33,381 nt of DNA from Desulfurivibrionaceae bacterium (GCA_030145325.1 JAQYVW010000033.1:1-33381), one strand, 5' to 3'. Shown: positions 17,885-27,155, numbered from the stretch's first letter. Notes: generated by a model from the sequence alone, not told the origin. Numbers and translations are program-made.

Positions 17885-18348
17885 TGCAGCAAGGAAGGCC
17901 AGGCCAAGCTAGGGAAAACTTGCCGCAGCAGGTGATCATCCGCCACCACTTCCAGACTAAGATCCGTAAATATCCACCGGGCAACGGGCACCACTTCGGC
18001 CACCGGCGTCACGGTATCGTCTCGACCAATGAAGAGATGGGTTGCCACTGCCACCTGCTCACCCCCAGCCGCCGCAAATTCCGGAAAATTTAACGCCGGC
18101 GCCAGCAGCACCAAGCGCCGCACCCGACTGGGGTTCCTTTGCGCAAAAACCGTTGCCAGCAAACCACCATAACTTGACCCGACCAACACGAGGTTTTGCG
18201 CCGCCGCCACCACGGTAGCCAATTGGGCGAGGCGAGATGACAAATCACCCGAAAAATCAGGCCGGAGCATTTCAGGATACCGCTGCGCAAAATAGCAACC
18301 CTTGTGGCCGCTACCACTGCCTTCCAAGCCATGCAAAAAAATCAGCAT
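17863..18348 (-). CDS. small alpha/beta hydrolase (YqiA/esterase-like)
   Basis: 161 aa. It begins MLIFLHGLEGSGSGHKG, a lid-less alpha/beta-hydrolase start with an HG oxyanion motif, followed by the nucleophile elbow GSSYGG (Ser59), FIGRDD with a likely catalytic Asp110/111, and DDH with His139. The size and spacing match the small YqiA-type esterases. The same frame stays open upstream into the aminotransferase gene, but homology begins at ATG 18348, 14 bases after the aminotransferase stop, with GAGGG upstream. Natural substrate unknown. Confidence 0.82.
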   Translation of the reverse strand: MLIFLHGLEGSGSGHKGCYFAQRYPEMLRPDFSGDLSSRLAQLATVVAAAQNLVLVGSSYGGLLATVFAQRNPSRVRRLVLLAPALNFPEFAAAGGEQVAVATHLFIGRDDTVTPVAEVVPVARWIFTDLSLEVVADDHLLRQVFPSLAWPSLLQCPAVWP

Positions 18349-18361
18349 GAGCGCCGTGCCC

Positions 18362-19552
18362 TCAGCCGCGTGCCCTGGCCGCAGCCATGGCCTTGCTAAA
18401 GCCCGGCGCCGAACGAGCAATGACATCATCCTCAACACAGAATGCCAAACGAAAATATCCCGGCATCCCGAAACCACGCCCTGGCACCGCGAGAATCTTT
18501 TCCTCTTGGAGAAGAGCAACAAACTCAACATCATCCGCCAGCGGCGACTTAGGGAAAAGATAAAACGCCCCCTTGGGTGAGACAAAATCATAGCCAGCAG
18601 CCGCGAGAAGCTCACAAAAGACCTCCCGCCGGCGCGCATAAATCGAACAGTCCACCGAGACTCCCTGGAGCTCCCCCACCACCCGCTGCATCAAGGCCGG
18701 AGCATTAACAAAGCCCAAAATACGGTTGGCCAGGGTCATGGCCGCCAGCAAATCATCTCTCTCTTCGCAATCAGGGTGAACGGCAAGATAACCAATGCGC
18801 TCACCAGGCAAGGACAAATCCTTTGACCAGGAAGAGACGACGATGCTGTTTCCATAGGCGGTGAAGACACCCGGAACCTCGTGACCATCATAAACAATCT
18901 TGCGATATGGCTCATCGGCAATCATGAAGATGGTGGTACCATGTTCATGGCTGGCAGCTGCCAATAACTCCCCCAGAGCGGCAAGCTCGGAAGCCGAATA
19001 GATCTGACCGGTGGGATTATTGGGTGAATTGATAATAATCGCCTTGGTGCGGCCACTAAGGGCGGCCTTGATGGCGGCAAGATCAAGGCTGAAATCCTCG
19101 GCTGAGGAAACAACCTTTGTCACCCCACCGTGATTATCCACATAGAAATGGTACTCAACAAAAAAGGGGGCGATAATAATCACTTCATCGCCAGGATCAA
19201 GGATGGATTTCATGATCACATTGAGCCCCCCGGCAGCCCCGCAGGTCATCAAAAGTCCATCCCCACCAATAGCCAGCCCCTGTTCAGCACTTACCCGCGC
19301 CGCCACCTTCGCACGCACCGCCGGGTAACCGCCATTGGCCATATAACTGTGCACCCCAGGCCCCTCTTGGTGGGCAACCTCTCGCAACATCTTGCCAAAC
19401 TGCGGTGGTGGTGGCAGATCAGGATTACCGAGACTAAAATCAAACACATTCTCAGCTCCGTATTGCGCCTTCAGGGCAGCTCCGGCTTCAAACATCCTCC
19501 GAATCCACGACGAACGTTCACCAAACTCTTTCATCTTCACGGCAATGGCCAT
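18362..19552 (-). CDS. class I/II PLP-dependent aminotransferase
   Basis: 396 aa. PLP-enzyme motifs appear in order: LGNPDLPPP, NSPNNPTG (175-182), ADEPYR with Asp213, and SSWSKDLSLPGERIG, where Lys244 should form the Schiff base. This is fold-type I, aspartate/alanine-type; the exact amino-acid substrate cannot be set from sequence alone. The ATG at 19552 has GCAGGAG nine bases upstream; an in-frame TTG at 19570 precedes that site. It is the first gene of the tight aminotransferase-hydrolase-Nudix-acuI-membrane protein-arfB string. Confidence 0.92.
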   Translation of the reverse strand: MAIAVKMKEFGERSSWIRRMFEAGAALKAQYGAENVFDFSLGNPDLPPPPQFGKMLREVAHQEGPGVHSYMANGGYPAVRAKVAARVSAEQGLAIGGDGLLMTCGAAGGLNVIMKSILDPGDEVIIIAPFFVEYHFYVDNHGGVTKVVSSAEDFSLDLAAIKAALSGRTKAIIINSPNNPTGQIYSASELAALGELLAAASHEHGTTIFMIADEPYRKIVYDGHEVPGVFTAYGNSIVVSSWSKDLSLPGERIGYLAVHPDCEERDDLLAAMTLANRILGFVNAPALMQRVVGELQGVSVDCSIYARRREVFCELLAAAGYDFVSPKGAFYLFPKSPLADDVEFVALLQEEKILAVPGRGFGMPGYFRLAFCVEDDVIARSAPGFSKAMAAARARG

Positions 19553-19619
19553 CTTCACAAACTCCTGCAATAATCACATTCAGCCCGCCACAACCACCAA
19601 CCAAGCCGATGCGGATAGA

Positions 19620-21008
19620 TTAATTATTTTCTGTGGGGATCTTCAATTCGGGATACAAGGTTTTGGCACAATCAGGACAGATACCATGACTAAACTCAGC
19701 CTCGGAATGATCACGGATATAGGATTCGATCTGATTCCAAAAGCCTTGATCATCGCGAATCTTCTTACATGAGGAACAAATGGGTACAATCCCTTTCAGA
19801 GTCTTGATCTCAGCCAGCGCACCTTGCAGCTCGCCAATCAAAGACTCATTCTCCCTCTCGGACAACTCATGAGCCACAACTTCGTCTCGCAACTCATCGA
19901 CCTTCTTTTCTAGATCATTGCTGGTCTGCAACAAGACTTCAACCATCTTATTAAATGCACGGGCAAGCATGCCCACCTCGTCATTGCTGGCAACTTCAGC
20001 TTTCAAGGTCAAGTCGCCATCAGCAATTTTGCCCGCCACCAGCGCCAGCTGATCAACGGGGGCGCTGATCCCGGCGGCAATGTACAAGGCCACCAACAGA
20101 ACCACCACCACTGCCAACAAGACCATCAACACCGACATCCGCCGCAAAGACCTGACCGGAGCATAGGCTTCATCCTGATCAATTTTTACCACCACCCCCC
20201 AATCGGTGGACTCAACATGACGACCAATGGCCAATACCGGATGCTCACGATAATCAATACAGTCCATCAAAACCTTTTCACCGGCAAAGGAATAGTTGGC
20301 TGCATATTCTTTATCTCGAGACAGCGATCGCCCCACCGCCTGATCATGACCAAACCGGGTGGGAAGCAAAAATACGGGATCGCCGGATTCACCCTTCTTT
20401 ACGATGAGGGTCTCACCACTGCTGCCCAGACCGGAATAATCTCGCACCAACGAGAGGATACTATCAATCTTGGTTTTGATGACAATTACTCCGACCAACC
20501 TCTTCCCCAAGAAAAGCGGCCCCGACAAATAAAGCATCAGTTTTCCATGAGGATCACGAAAGAAATAATCGGCACTCTTTTCCTTGCGGCCTCGATCAAA
20601 AAAAACCGGATCAAAATGCTTCTCCCCGACAAGGTTGGCATCAGTTGCCGCTACAACAATCCCAGAAGGAGAATAGACGGAAATGGCAACGAAATCATCA
20701 ATGGAGGCAAGAGCGTCGGCCAGGATACGGTTCAACTTATCCAAATCTTGCCCGCCGCCGTTATCCAAAACCCCGGCCATACTTATTCGTAGTTGAGTAC
20801 GACTTGAAACAAGGGAGAGCCGCTCAAGGTTGCGAGCAACAATGGCATGGATTCGGTCATGTTGAATGGATGACACAGACTTCAGATGATTAACAATGGA
20901 GGCGGTGAGAGAACTTCTTGCATTATAATAGGAGAAGATACAGCCGACCCCGATTGGCACTAATGCCACCGCTAACATGGCCAACAACAATTTCGACTTG
21001 ATCTTCAT
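19620..21008 (-). CDS. Cache-HAMP membrane sensor with C-terminal CxxC...CxxC domain
   Basis: 462 aa. Transmembrane helix 5-27, extracytoplasmic Cache-type region ~30-285 (VYSPSGIVVAATDANLVGEKHFDPVFF is typical), second helix 289-312, HAMP ~310-363, coiled coil ~364-405, and a compact tail with C411-x-x-C414, H435, H441 and C444-x-x-C447 (CSSCKKIRDDQGFW ... SHGICPDC). No HisKA, HATPase, GGDEF or methyl-accepting domain is present. The tail recurs in sensor and response-regulator proteins of Desulfobacterota and looks like a metal-binding or redox-active zinc ribbon; its output is unknown to me. The ATG at 21008 (TTG at 21014 also in frame) has only a weak ribosome site. Confidence 0.85.
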   Translation of the reverse strand: MKIKSKLLLAMLAVALVPIGVGCIFSYYNARSSLTASIVNHLKSVSSIQHDRIHAIVARNLERLSLVSSRTQLRISMAGVLDNGGGQDLDKLNRILADALASIDDFVAISVYSPSGIVVAATDANLVGEKHFDPVFFDRGRKEKSADYFFRDPHGKLMLYLSGPLFLGKRLVGVIVIKTKIDSILSLVRDYSGLGSSGETLIVKKGESGDPVFLLPTRFGHDQAVGRSLSRDKEYAANYSFAGEKVLMDCIDYREHPVLAIGRHVESTDWGVVVKIDQDEAYAPVRSLRRMSVLMVLLAVVVVLLVALYIAAGISAPVDQLALVAGKIADGDLTLKAEVASNDEVGMLARAFNKMVEVLLQTSNDLEKKVDELRDEVVAHELSERENESLIGELQGALAEIKTLKGIVPICSSCKKIRDDQGFWNQIESYIRDHSEAEFSHGICPDCAKTLYPELKIPTENN

Positions 21009-21133
21009 AAGCAAGACTCAGGATATAGGTACAACTATTTGGTTAGCAAAAAACGATCCAACAAATTACAAGCTACCTATTCATAACATTTTCACTCAAT
21101 TTCATCCTGTCAAAACAGATGCCCCCCCCCACC

Positions 21134-21160
21134 TAAAAAGAGAGCGACCTTTCTTGCTCT
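21134..21160 (-). terminator. weak terminator candidate after small lipoprotein
   Basis: Minus-strand AGAGC-N10-GCTCT followed by CTTTTT. The stem is only 5 bp. The rest of the 210-base spacer (21009-21218) contains a nine-base G run on the minus strand and a TTGACA (21108-21113) without a well-placed -10 box. Confidence 0.4.
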
Positions 21161-21218
21161 GAACAAAACCTACCAAACAACATCCCAGCAGTACTTGGCG
21201 GAGGCCATGGGAAGATAT

Positions 21219-21470
21219 TTATTTCCCCTCTAGCTCTTCATCAATCTCCCCTAGACGCTTTTCAGCCAACCCCGTGGTCATCCGCGCAGCATCGAGAGGT
21301 GATTTTACCTTTTCCACAACAACCTCGGCGACATCACTGGTCATCTTGTCAACCCCACCCCCAGCTGTTTTCTCGTCACCACCACCGGAACAAGCAGTAA
21401 TAGATAGGCTAACCAGCAGAACCACCATCAATACAACAACTGTTCTCGCATAGCCAATTAAACATTTCAT
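21219..21470 (-). CDS. small lipoprotein, function unknown
   Basis: 83 aa. MKCLIGYART and a hydrophobic stretch lead to the lipobox ITAC with acylated Cys27, followed by SGGGDEK, a flexible Gly/charged linker and a short amphipathic helix (KMTSDVAEVVVEKVKSPLDAA). The +2 residue is Ser, compatible with outer-membrane sorting. GGAGG is eight bases before ATG at 21470. It sits alone between the split-Soret-like gene and the Cache sensor, right behind a strong terminator. The family is not recognised. Confidence 0.78.
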   Translation of the reverse strand: MKCLIGYARTVVVLMVVLLVSLSITACSGGGDEKTAGGGVDKMTSDVAEVVVEKVKSPLDAARMTTGLAEKRLGEIDEELEGK

Positions 21471-21486
21471 CCTAACCACCTCCCCC

Positions 21487-21535
21487 AAAAAAAGATAAGC
21501 GGTTGTCGACCCTGGGTCAACAACCGCTTATTTTA
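21487..21535 (-). terminator. very stable Rho-independent terminator
   Basis: On the minus strand AATAAGCGGTTGT (21520-21532) pairs perfectly with its complement at 21494-21506, and the inner GACCC/GGGTC extends the stem, leaving almost no loop. TCTTTTTTT follows. A/T runs on both sides would let it work in both directions. The T-tract touches the GGAGG of the lipoprotein gene. Confidence 0.85.
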
Positions 21536-21609
21536 ACACTATCTAAATAATAAGGTTTTCAGGATACGCGCCGAAAATCAACCGGCAGGTACCAAACAAA
21601 CCCCACTAC

Positions 21610-22398
21610 TTATGCTTCAGGAGCATCGGGAACGTCGTCACCATGGCAGTCTTCACAATTATACTGACCGGTAATCCCGTTCTCTTTGGAGCAGCTGAAA
21701 TCATTGGTCTTCTTGTAGGTGCCGTCATGCCATGCATTGAGCATCTCCACTAAGCGATAAGCAGAACTTGCCGCCACGCGGGCACAACGATCCTTACGTT
21801 CCTTACTCTTCAGCGGCAGACCAGCCTTCTTCATCCACTTGCCAACGGAGATATGGCAGAGGGGAGAATCACTGACGGTATGAACAATCTTGCTGGGATC
21901 AATCTTCGGATTTTTAGGAACAAATACGGGCATATTAGCCTTGGAATAAAAATCCATATTGTCCGCAGCAATCAGATGGCCTTCATGGGCACCAGCGATA
22001 CGGGGGCCGATGATCAAGTTAGCAACAATGTTAGCGCCAGCAGGAGAACCACAGATGGTACCCCAACCAACCTGCCCACCCTCAAGGAAGACAAAGGAAT
22101 CAATGGGGAAGGATTTGTATGGACCACCAACCTTCTCACGCAACTGGCCAATTACACTACTGATAACAGCACCGCCGCAGAAAACTCGGTACCACTCCTT
22201 GTAAGCAATCTCAGCGGTCTCTTGCGGATCAAGTTTAACATAAGGCCACGGCCATTTTTCAGTGGAACCGTCTTTAGCCTCAGCAGACTTAACCAAGTTG
22301 CCAAAGCCCGAGACTGCAGCCCCGGCAGCCAAGGCGCCGGTTCCAATCAACACCTGACGGCGCGACACCCCATTCTCATTGGTCTTGTCATCACTCAT
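21610..22398 (-). CDS. split-Soret-type cytochrome c, Tat-exported
   Basis: 262 aa. A twin-arginine signal (SRRQVL with Arg13-Arg14, hydrophobic core, AEA near residue 41) directs a folded, cofactor-loaded protein to the periplasm. The mature part has C74-GGA..., C116, C181, C205 and C236, the spaced-Cys pattern of the C_GCAxxG_C_C / split-Soret family, and one haem c site C248-ED-C251-H252 near the C-terminus. The D. desulfuricans family member is a dimer with stacked haems and an Fe-S cluster; its physiological partner is uncertain. ATG at 22398 is preceded by GGAGGG ten bases upstream; a GTG at 22404 is an alternative. A strong terminator follows. Confidence 0.85.
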   Translation of the reverse strand: MSDDKTNENGVSRRQVLIGTGALAAGAAVSGFGNLVKSAEAKDGSTEKWPWPYVKLDPQETAEIAYKEWYRVFCGGAVISSVIGQLREKVGGPYKSFPIDSFVFLEGGQVGWGTICGSPAGANIVANLIIGPRIAGAHEGHLIAADNMDFYSKANMPVFVPKNPKIDPSKIVHTVSDSPLCHISVGKWMKKAGLPLKSKERKDRCARVAASSAYRLVEMLNAWHDGTYKKTNDFSCSKENGITGQYNCEDCHGDDVPDAPEA

Positions 22399-22477
22399 AC
22401 TCACTGACCCTCCTCAAAATAATGATTGGGAACATAGCCAAAAGACCACAACGATCCTCCGGCAGATGCAAACTTAA

Positions 22478-22492
22478 TGGAGATACTCTCCA
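22478..22492 (-). repeat. inverted repeat TGGAGA-GTA-TCTCCA in split-Soret leader
   Basis: Perfect 6-3-6 inverted repeat about 80 bases upstream of the split-Soret-like start, probably within its transcript. It could form a small hairpin or an operator. Confidence 0.5.
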
Positions 22493-22585
22493 ATCGCCAA
22501 GGGCACCTCCTAAAATTAAAGGAGTATAAAATCTACCCTATAACATTAAATTTCGGTTGTAAACCTACCACAACATTCACTGTTT

Positions 22586-22602
22586 CAATATGTGGCATAT
22601 TG
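22586..22602 (-). promoter_or_regulatory. operator-like palindrome CAATATG-N3-CATATTG
   Basis: Perfect 7-3-7 palindrome of AT-rich character, the look of a dimeric transcription-factor site. It lies ~190 bases upstream of the split-Soret-like gene. Confidence 0.5.
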
Positions 22603-22605
22603 TCG

Positions 22606-22622
22606 CACCCTGGAACAGGGTG
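22606..22622 (-). promoter_or_regulatory. second 17-bp palindrome CACCCTG-N3-CAGGGTG
   Basis: Perfect 7-3-7 inverted repeat with GC-rich arms, three bases from the previous palindrome, so their centres are 20 bp apart (about two helical turns). Confidence 0.5.
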
Positions 22623-22754
22623 TGCTAAGCTTACCCAAAACATAATACAACAGCTTAGGAGTTCAACTAAGTACTAAAGAGCACCATTGAAAAAAATTCC
22701 GCTAATTCAGAGAGAAAAAATACACCACTAGGAAAAGAGGGAGGAAAACTACTT

Positions 22755-23426
22755 TCAGGGACGATACAATTGCTGACTAAAAATAAATTCAGAAACGGCT
22801 TTGGGAAGGAAACTATCTATGGAACTACCGCCTGCCACCCGCTGACGAACAATGGATGAAGAAATAACAACCGGCTCCATAACCAGAGGAGAAATCACGC
22901 CATGGCCATTGGCTCCTCGCCACCCTCCATGCTGAACGTCTAAACAATAATCACCAAAGCGGCTCGGCACCGCCTCATCCAGGCGCGGGGAATGCACACC
23001 GCCGCGATCCACCACCACCAAGTCGGCCAGCAAAGGAACCTGACGATACTCTTTCCAACTCTGGATTTCGACAAAGGCATCAATGCCCACCAGAAAAAAG
23101 AGTTTTACCGCCGAACCGAAATGGCGACGTAAGACGGCCAGGGTATCAACCGAAAAGGAAGGGCCGGGCCGCTCCGCCTCAAGAGATGTAACATACACCC
23201 CCCTTCGCCCTGCAATGGCTAGCCTGAGCATGGTCAGACGATGGACCAGGGGAGTGACAACAAGATCACGCTTATGGGGGGGGATGGCGGCGGGAACCAA
23301 GATCAAGCTGTCAAGATCAAGCCCAGCAAAGGCCGCTTCCACCAGCGCCAAATGACCGTTATGAACCGGATCAAAGGTGCCGCCAAGCACCCCGATCCGT
23401 TGGCCGAGCTCAGCAGGCAGATCCAT
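22755..23426 (-). CDS. nadD: nicotinate-nucleotide adenylyltransferase NadD
   Basis: 223 aa. The nucleotidyltransferase motif GGTFDPVHNGH is at residues 15-25, and ISSSIVRQR near residue 200 is the second ATP-binding motif. NadD converts nicotinate mononucleotide and ATP to deamido-NAD in NAD synthesis. GGAGG lies five bases before ATG at 23426, 15 bases after proA. The order proB-proA-nadD behind obgE is conserved in related bacteria; the usual downstream rsfS is not here. Confidence 0.95.
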   Translation of the reverse strand: MDLPAELGQRIGVLGGTFDPVHNGHLALVEAAFAGLDLDSLILVPAAIPPHKRDLVVTPLVHRLTMLRLAIAGRRGVYVTSLEAERPGPSFSVDTLAVLRRHFGSAVKLFFLVGIDAFVEIQSWKEYRQVPLLADLVVVDRGGVHSPRLDEAVPSRFGDYCLDVQHGGWRGANGHGVISPLVMEPVVISSSIVRQRVAGGSSIDSFLPKAVSEFIFSQQLYRP

Positions 23427-23441
23427 ACCGCCCTCCGAACC

Positions 23442-24698
23442 TCAGCTCCGCACCTGACCGTCACCGTAAACGATAAACTTCTTGGTGGTTAATTCCTTGA
23501 GCCCCATGGGGCCATAGGCATGAAGCTTGGTGGTACTAATGCCGATCTCGGCGCCAAGGCCGAATTCACCACCGTCATTAAAACGGGTGGAAGCATTGAC
23601 CATCACCGCCGAGGCATCAATCTCCCGCAACCAGCGCTGGGCATTGCCATAGTCAGCGGTAACAATATTATCGGTATGCTGGGAGCCATAACGAGCAATG
23701 TGATCCATGGCTGCATCCATATCGTCCACCACTTTCACCGCCAGAATCAGATCCAGGAACTCCATCCCCCAATCACCATCTTCAGCAGCCCGGCAATCAG
23801 CAACAATTGCCTTGGTTCGCGGACAACCTCGCAGTTCAACCCCAGCGGCAGTCAGGGCCAAAGCCACTTCGGGCAGAAAAGTAGCGGCAATATCCTGATG
23901 CACCAACAAACACTCCAGAGCGTTACAAACTCCGGGGCGATGGGTCTTGCCATTGACGACAATATCCACCGCCATCTTGATCTCAGCAGAGGCATCAACA
24001 AACTGATGACATACTCCTTTATAATGTTTTAAGACCGGAATCCGGGAGTTCTCAGCCACAAAGCGGATCAACCCTTCACCGCCACGGGGAATGACCAGAT
24101 CGATATACTCTTCAAGACTTAAGAGGAAATTCACCGCCTGCCGATCAGTGGTGGGCACCACTTGCAAGGCGGCGGGATCGATATCCTCAGCAGCCAGAAC
24201 ATCCTGCAACACCTTAGCCAGAGCCAGATTGGAATGGATCGCCTCGGAACCGCCACGCAGTAAGATCGCATTCCCGGATTTAAGACAGAGAGCGGCAGCA
24301 TCAACGGTGACATTGGGGCGCGACTCGTAGATCATCGCGATCACTCCCAAGGGCACCCGCATCCGCCCCACCGTAATGCCGCTGGGACGATTGGCCATCT
24401 CGGAGACCTCACCCACCGGATCAGGCAGGGCCGCAACCTCATGCAAGCCAGCAACCATGGACTGCATCACCTTCTCGGAAAGCTCCAACCGATCAAGCAT
24501 GGCCGCCGACAACCCCTTCTCACGCCCGGCAACCAGATCCTTGCCATTCTCAGCCTGGATATACTCTTGGTTGGCCAAAAGTGCTTCGGCCATCCGCAAC
24601 AAGACCCTATTTTTGGCCTCACTGGACAGACTGGCCATAACCCGCGCCGCCTTCTTGGCCTGAGCGGCCATCTTTTCTATGGTTACTTGTACCGACAT
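23442..24698 (-). CDS. proA: gamma-glutamyl phosphate reductase ProA
   Basis: 418 aa. It is an aldehyde-dehydrogenase-fold enzyme with VPLGVIAMIYESRPNVT, PRGGEGLIR and HRPGVCNALE, where Cys258 is the catalytic thiol. It reduces gamma-glutamyl phosphate with NADPH to glutamate semialdehyde in proline synthesis. AAGGGG is six bases before ATG at 24698; the frame extends 18 codons upstream, but those residues do not resemble ProA. The preceding step, ProB, is encoded upstream, separated by an unusual 202-base spacer. Confidence 0.96.
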   Translation of the reverse strand: MSVQVTIEKMAAQAKKAARVMASLSSEAKNRVLLRMAEALLANQEYIQAENGKDLVAGREKGLSAAMLDRLELSEKVMQSMVAGLHEVAALPDPVGEVSEMANRPSGITVGRMRVPLGVIAMIYESRPNVTVDAAALCLKSGNAILLRGGSEAIHSNLALAKVLQDVLAAEDIDPAALQVVPTTDRQAVNFLLSLEEYIDLVIPRGGEGLIRFVAENSRIPVLKHYKGVCHQFVDASAEIKMAVDIVVNGKTHRPGVCNALECLLVHQDIAATFLPEVALALTAAGVELRGCPRTKAIVADCRAAEDGDWGMEFLDLILAVKVVDDMDAAMDHIARYGSQHTDNIVTADYGNAQRWLREIDASAVMVNASTRFNDGGEFGLGAEIGISTTKLHAYGPMGLKELTTKKFIVYGDGQVRS

Positions 24699-24900
24699 AT
24701 TAATCCCCTTCAGATTCTGACCACAAAGAATGATGGCGGTGCAGCTAAGCAAAGAACGGCGAAAACGCTGACTTAATTCTTCCTAGCGGGTTCGCGGGTT
24801 CATGAAATACTCAACATCCCAGATGGATGCCTCCGCTTTCGCGACGCAACCACTCTTTGTCTATGGAATTTTACTGCTTAGCCATCTCTAGCAGTACGAC
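24699..24900 (-). other. proB-proA spacer, possible degenerate interspersed repeat
   Basis: No gene. On the minus strand it starts with the stem-loop ACTGC-TAG...CTA-A-GCAGT just after the proB stop, then has CGC-GAAA-GCG, CATCC/GGATG arms and a tandem GAACCCGC repeat. The look recalls the palindromic intergenic repeats of proteobacteria (the GGATGCCTCCGCTTTCGCG-like core), but I cannot prove multiple copies. Confidence 0.4.
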
Positions 24901-26046
24901 TTATAACAGAACAAGGTTGTCACGATGGATAACCTCGCCACCATCCTTATGGCCCAGTATTTTTTCAATATGACAAGTTTTAGCCCCTTGAATTCGGGAA
25001 ATCTCCTCAGAATCATACCCGACCAGGCCAGCAGCAATAGCCTTGCCCTCCTGGTTCAAACAATGAACCGGATCACCAATCCCAAATTCGCCGCGCACCT
25101 CAACAATCCCAGCCGGAAGCAAACTTTTCCCCTGCCCCACCAAGGCCCCACAAGCGCCAGGGTCTAAAACCAAAAAACCTTTGGGCCGCAAGGTATAAGC
25201 AATCCAGTGCTTACGAGAATGGATCTTTTCAGCCTGAGGGAGAAAGAATGTTCCCACCGCTTCGCCATTAAAAAGGTCGCGGACAATACCGGGCTCACGC
25301 CCCGAACCAACAAAAGAACTTCCCCCCCGCAACGAAACAGACTTGGCGGCCATAATTTTAGAGCGCATGCCGCCGGTACCCAGAAGTCCGCAGACATTAC
25401 CGGCCATCTCTTCAACATCCTCGTCAACCTCCCGCACGGTGGTGAGAGGCTTAGCGTCGGCATCGACGCTGGGGTTACCAGTGTAAAGTGAATCCACATC
25501 GGTGAGCAAGATTAACAAATCCGCTTCAATCAGGTTACTGACCATGGCCCCCAAGGTATCGTTATCCCCGAAACGAAGTTCATCCACAGACACCGTGTCG
25601 TTTTCGTTGATGATCGGTACCACCCCCCACTCAAGGAGGGTAAATAGGGTGTTGCGAACATTCAGGTAGCGGTGCCGGTGGGAAAAATCACTGTGGGTGA
25701 GCAGGAGTTGCGCCAACTTCTGCTCATACTGCTCAAAAACACCTTCATAGGCATGCATCAAGCTGCTCTGACCGGCAGCGGCCAAAGCCTGTTTCTCGCG
25801 CATACTGATATTTGCCTGACTGACCCCAAGCTTACGCCGCCCAGCCGCCACCGACCCGGAGCTAACCAGGATCACCTCACGACCAGACTCTTTCAGCCAA
25901 GCTATTTCAGCGGCAAGATTGGCAAGCACTTCATGATTGAGGCCAGAATCACAGGTCAGAACCGCACTACCGACCTTGACCACAATCCGCTTGGCGTCTA
26001 CCAGCTGCTCACGCCTTAACTCCATGCCTTCTGCAATAGGGATCAT
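24901..26046 (-). CDS. proB: glutamate 5-kinase ProB with PUA domain
   Basis: 381 aa. The amino-acid-kinase domain is shown by RIVVKVGSAVLT, VSSGSVAAGR, INENDTVS and GTGGMRSK; the C-terminal ~100 residues form a PUA domain. It phosphorylates glutamate at the gamma carboxylate and is usually feedback-inhibited by proline. The ATG at 26046 has AAAGG ten bases upstream; Met8 is a less likely start. It lies 27 bp after obgE. Confidence 0.96.
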   Translation of the reverse strand: MIPIAEGMELRREQLVDAKRIVVKVGSAVLTCDSGLNHEVLANLAAEIAWLKESGREVILVSSGSVAAGRRKLGVSQANISMREKQALAAAGQSSLMHAYEGVFEQYEQKLAQLLLTHSDFSHRHRYLNVRNTLFTLLEWGVVPIINENDTVSVDELRFGDNDTLGAMVSNLIEADLLILLTDVDSLYTGNPSVDADAKPLTTVREVDEDVEEMAGNVCGLLGTGGMRSKIMAAKSVSLRGGSSFVGSGREPGIVRDLFNGEAVGTFFLPQAEKIHSRKHWIAYTLRPKGFLVLDPGACGALVGQGKSLLPAGIVEVRGEFGIGDPVHCLNQEGKAIAAGLVGYDSEEISRIQGAKTCHIEKILGHKDGGEVIHRDNLVLL

Positions 26047-26073
26047 TTGCGTAATACCTTTTTCGTCTCAAAA

Positions 26074-27120
<1,047 letters not shown>

Positions 27121-27155
27121 TTAAAATGCACCGGAACGCAAAAACCGGCAGCAGA

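Larger units (their letters stand above)
22399..22754 (-). other. gene-free control region between nadD and split-Soret gene
   Basis: These 356 bases contain no plausible gene on either strand. On the minus strand they hold three perfect inverted repeats (listed separately), AT-rich runs just after nadD, and a possible promoter TTGTGG-N17-TTTAAT near 22540-22570. This is the only gap above 300 bases in the window, and it sits where nadD is often followed by rsfS in related genomes. Confidence 0.6.

Noticed and set aside
18349-18639. Upstream in-frame extension of the alpha/beta hydrolase
   Set aside because: It lies wholly inside the aminotransferase gene and is Arg-rich without homology; the hydrolase fold starts at 18348.
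21086-21113. Promoter with perfect TTGACA before the Cache sensor
   Set aside because: No acceptable -10 hexamer at 16-18 bases; the nearest TATGAA is 22 bases away.
21122-21130. Nine-C homopolymer as a phase-variation tract
   Set aside because: It lies outside any gene and not between plausible promoter boxes, so slippage would have no obvious effect.
22590-22607. Sigma54 promoter TGGCAT...CGCA on the plus strand
   Set aside because: The GG-to-GC spacing is one base short and no plus-strand gene follows.
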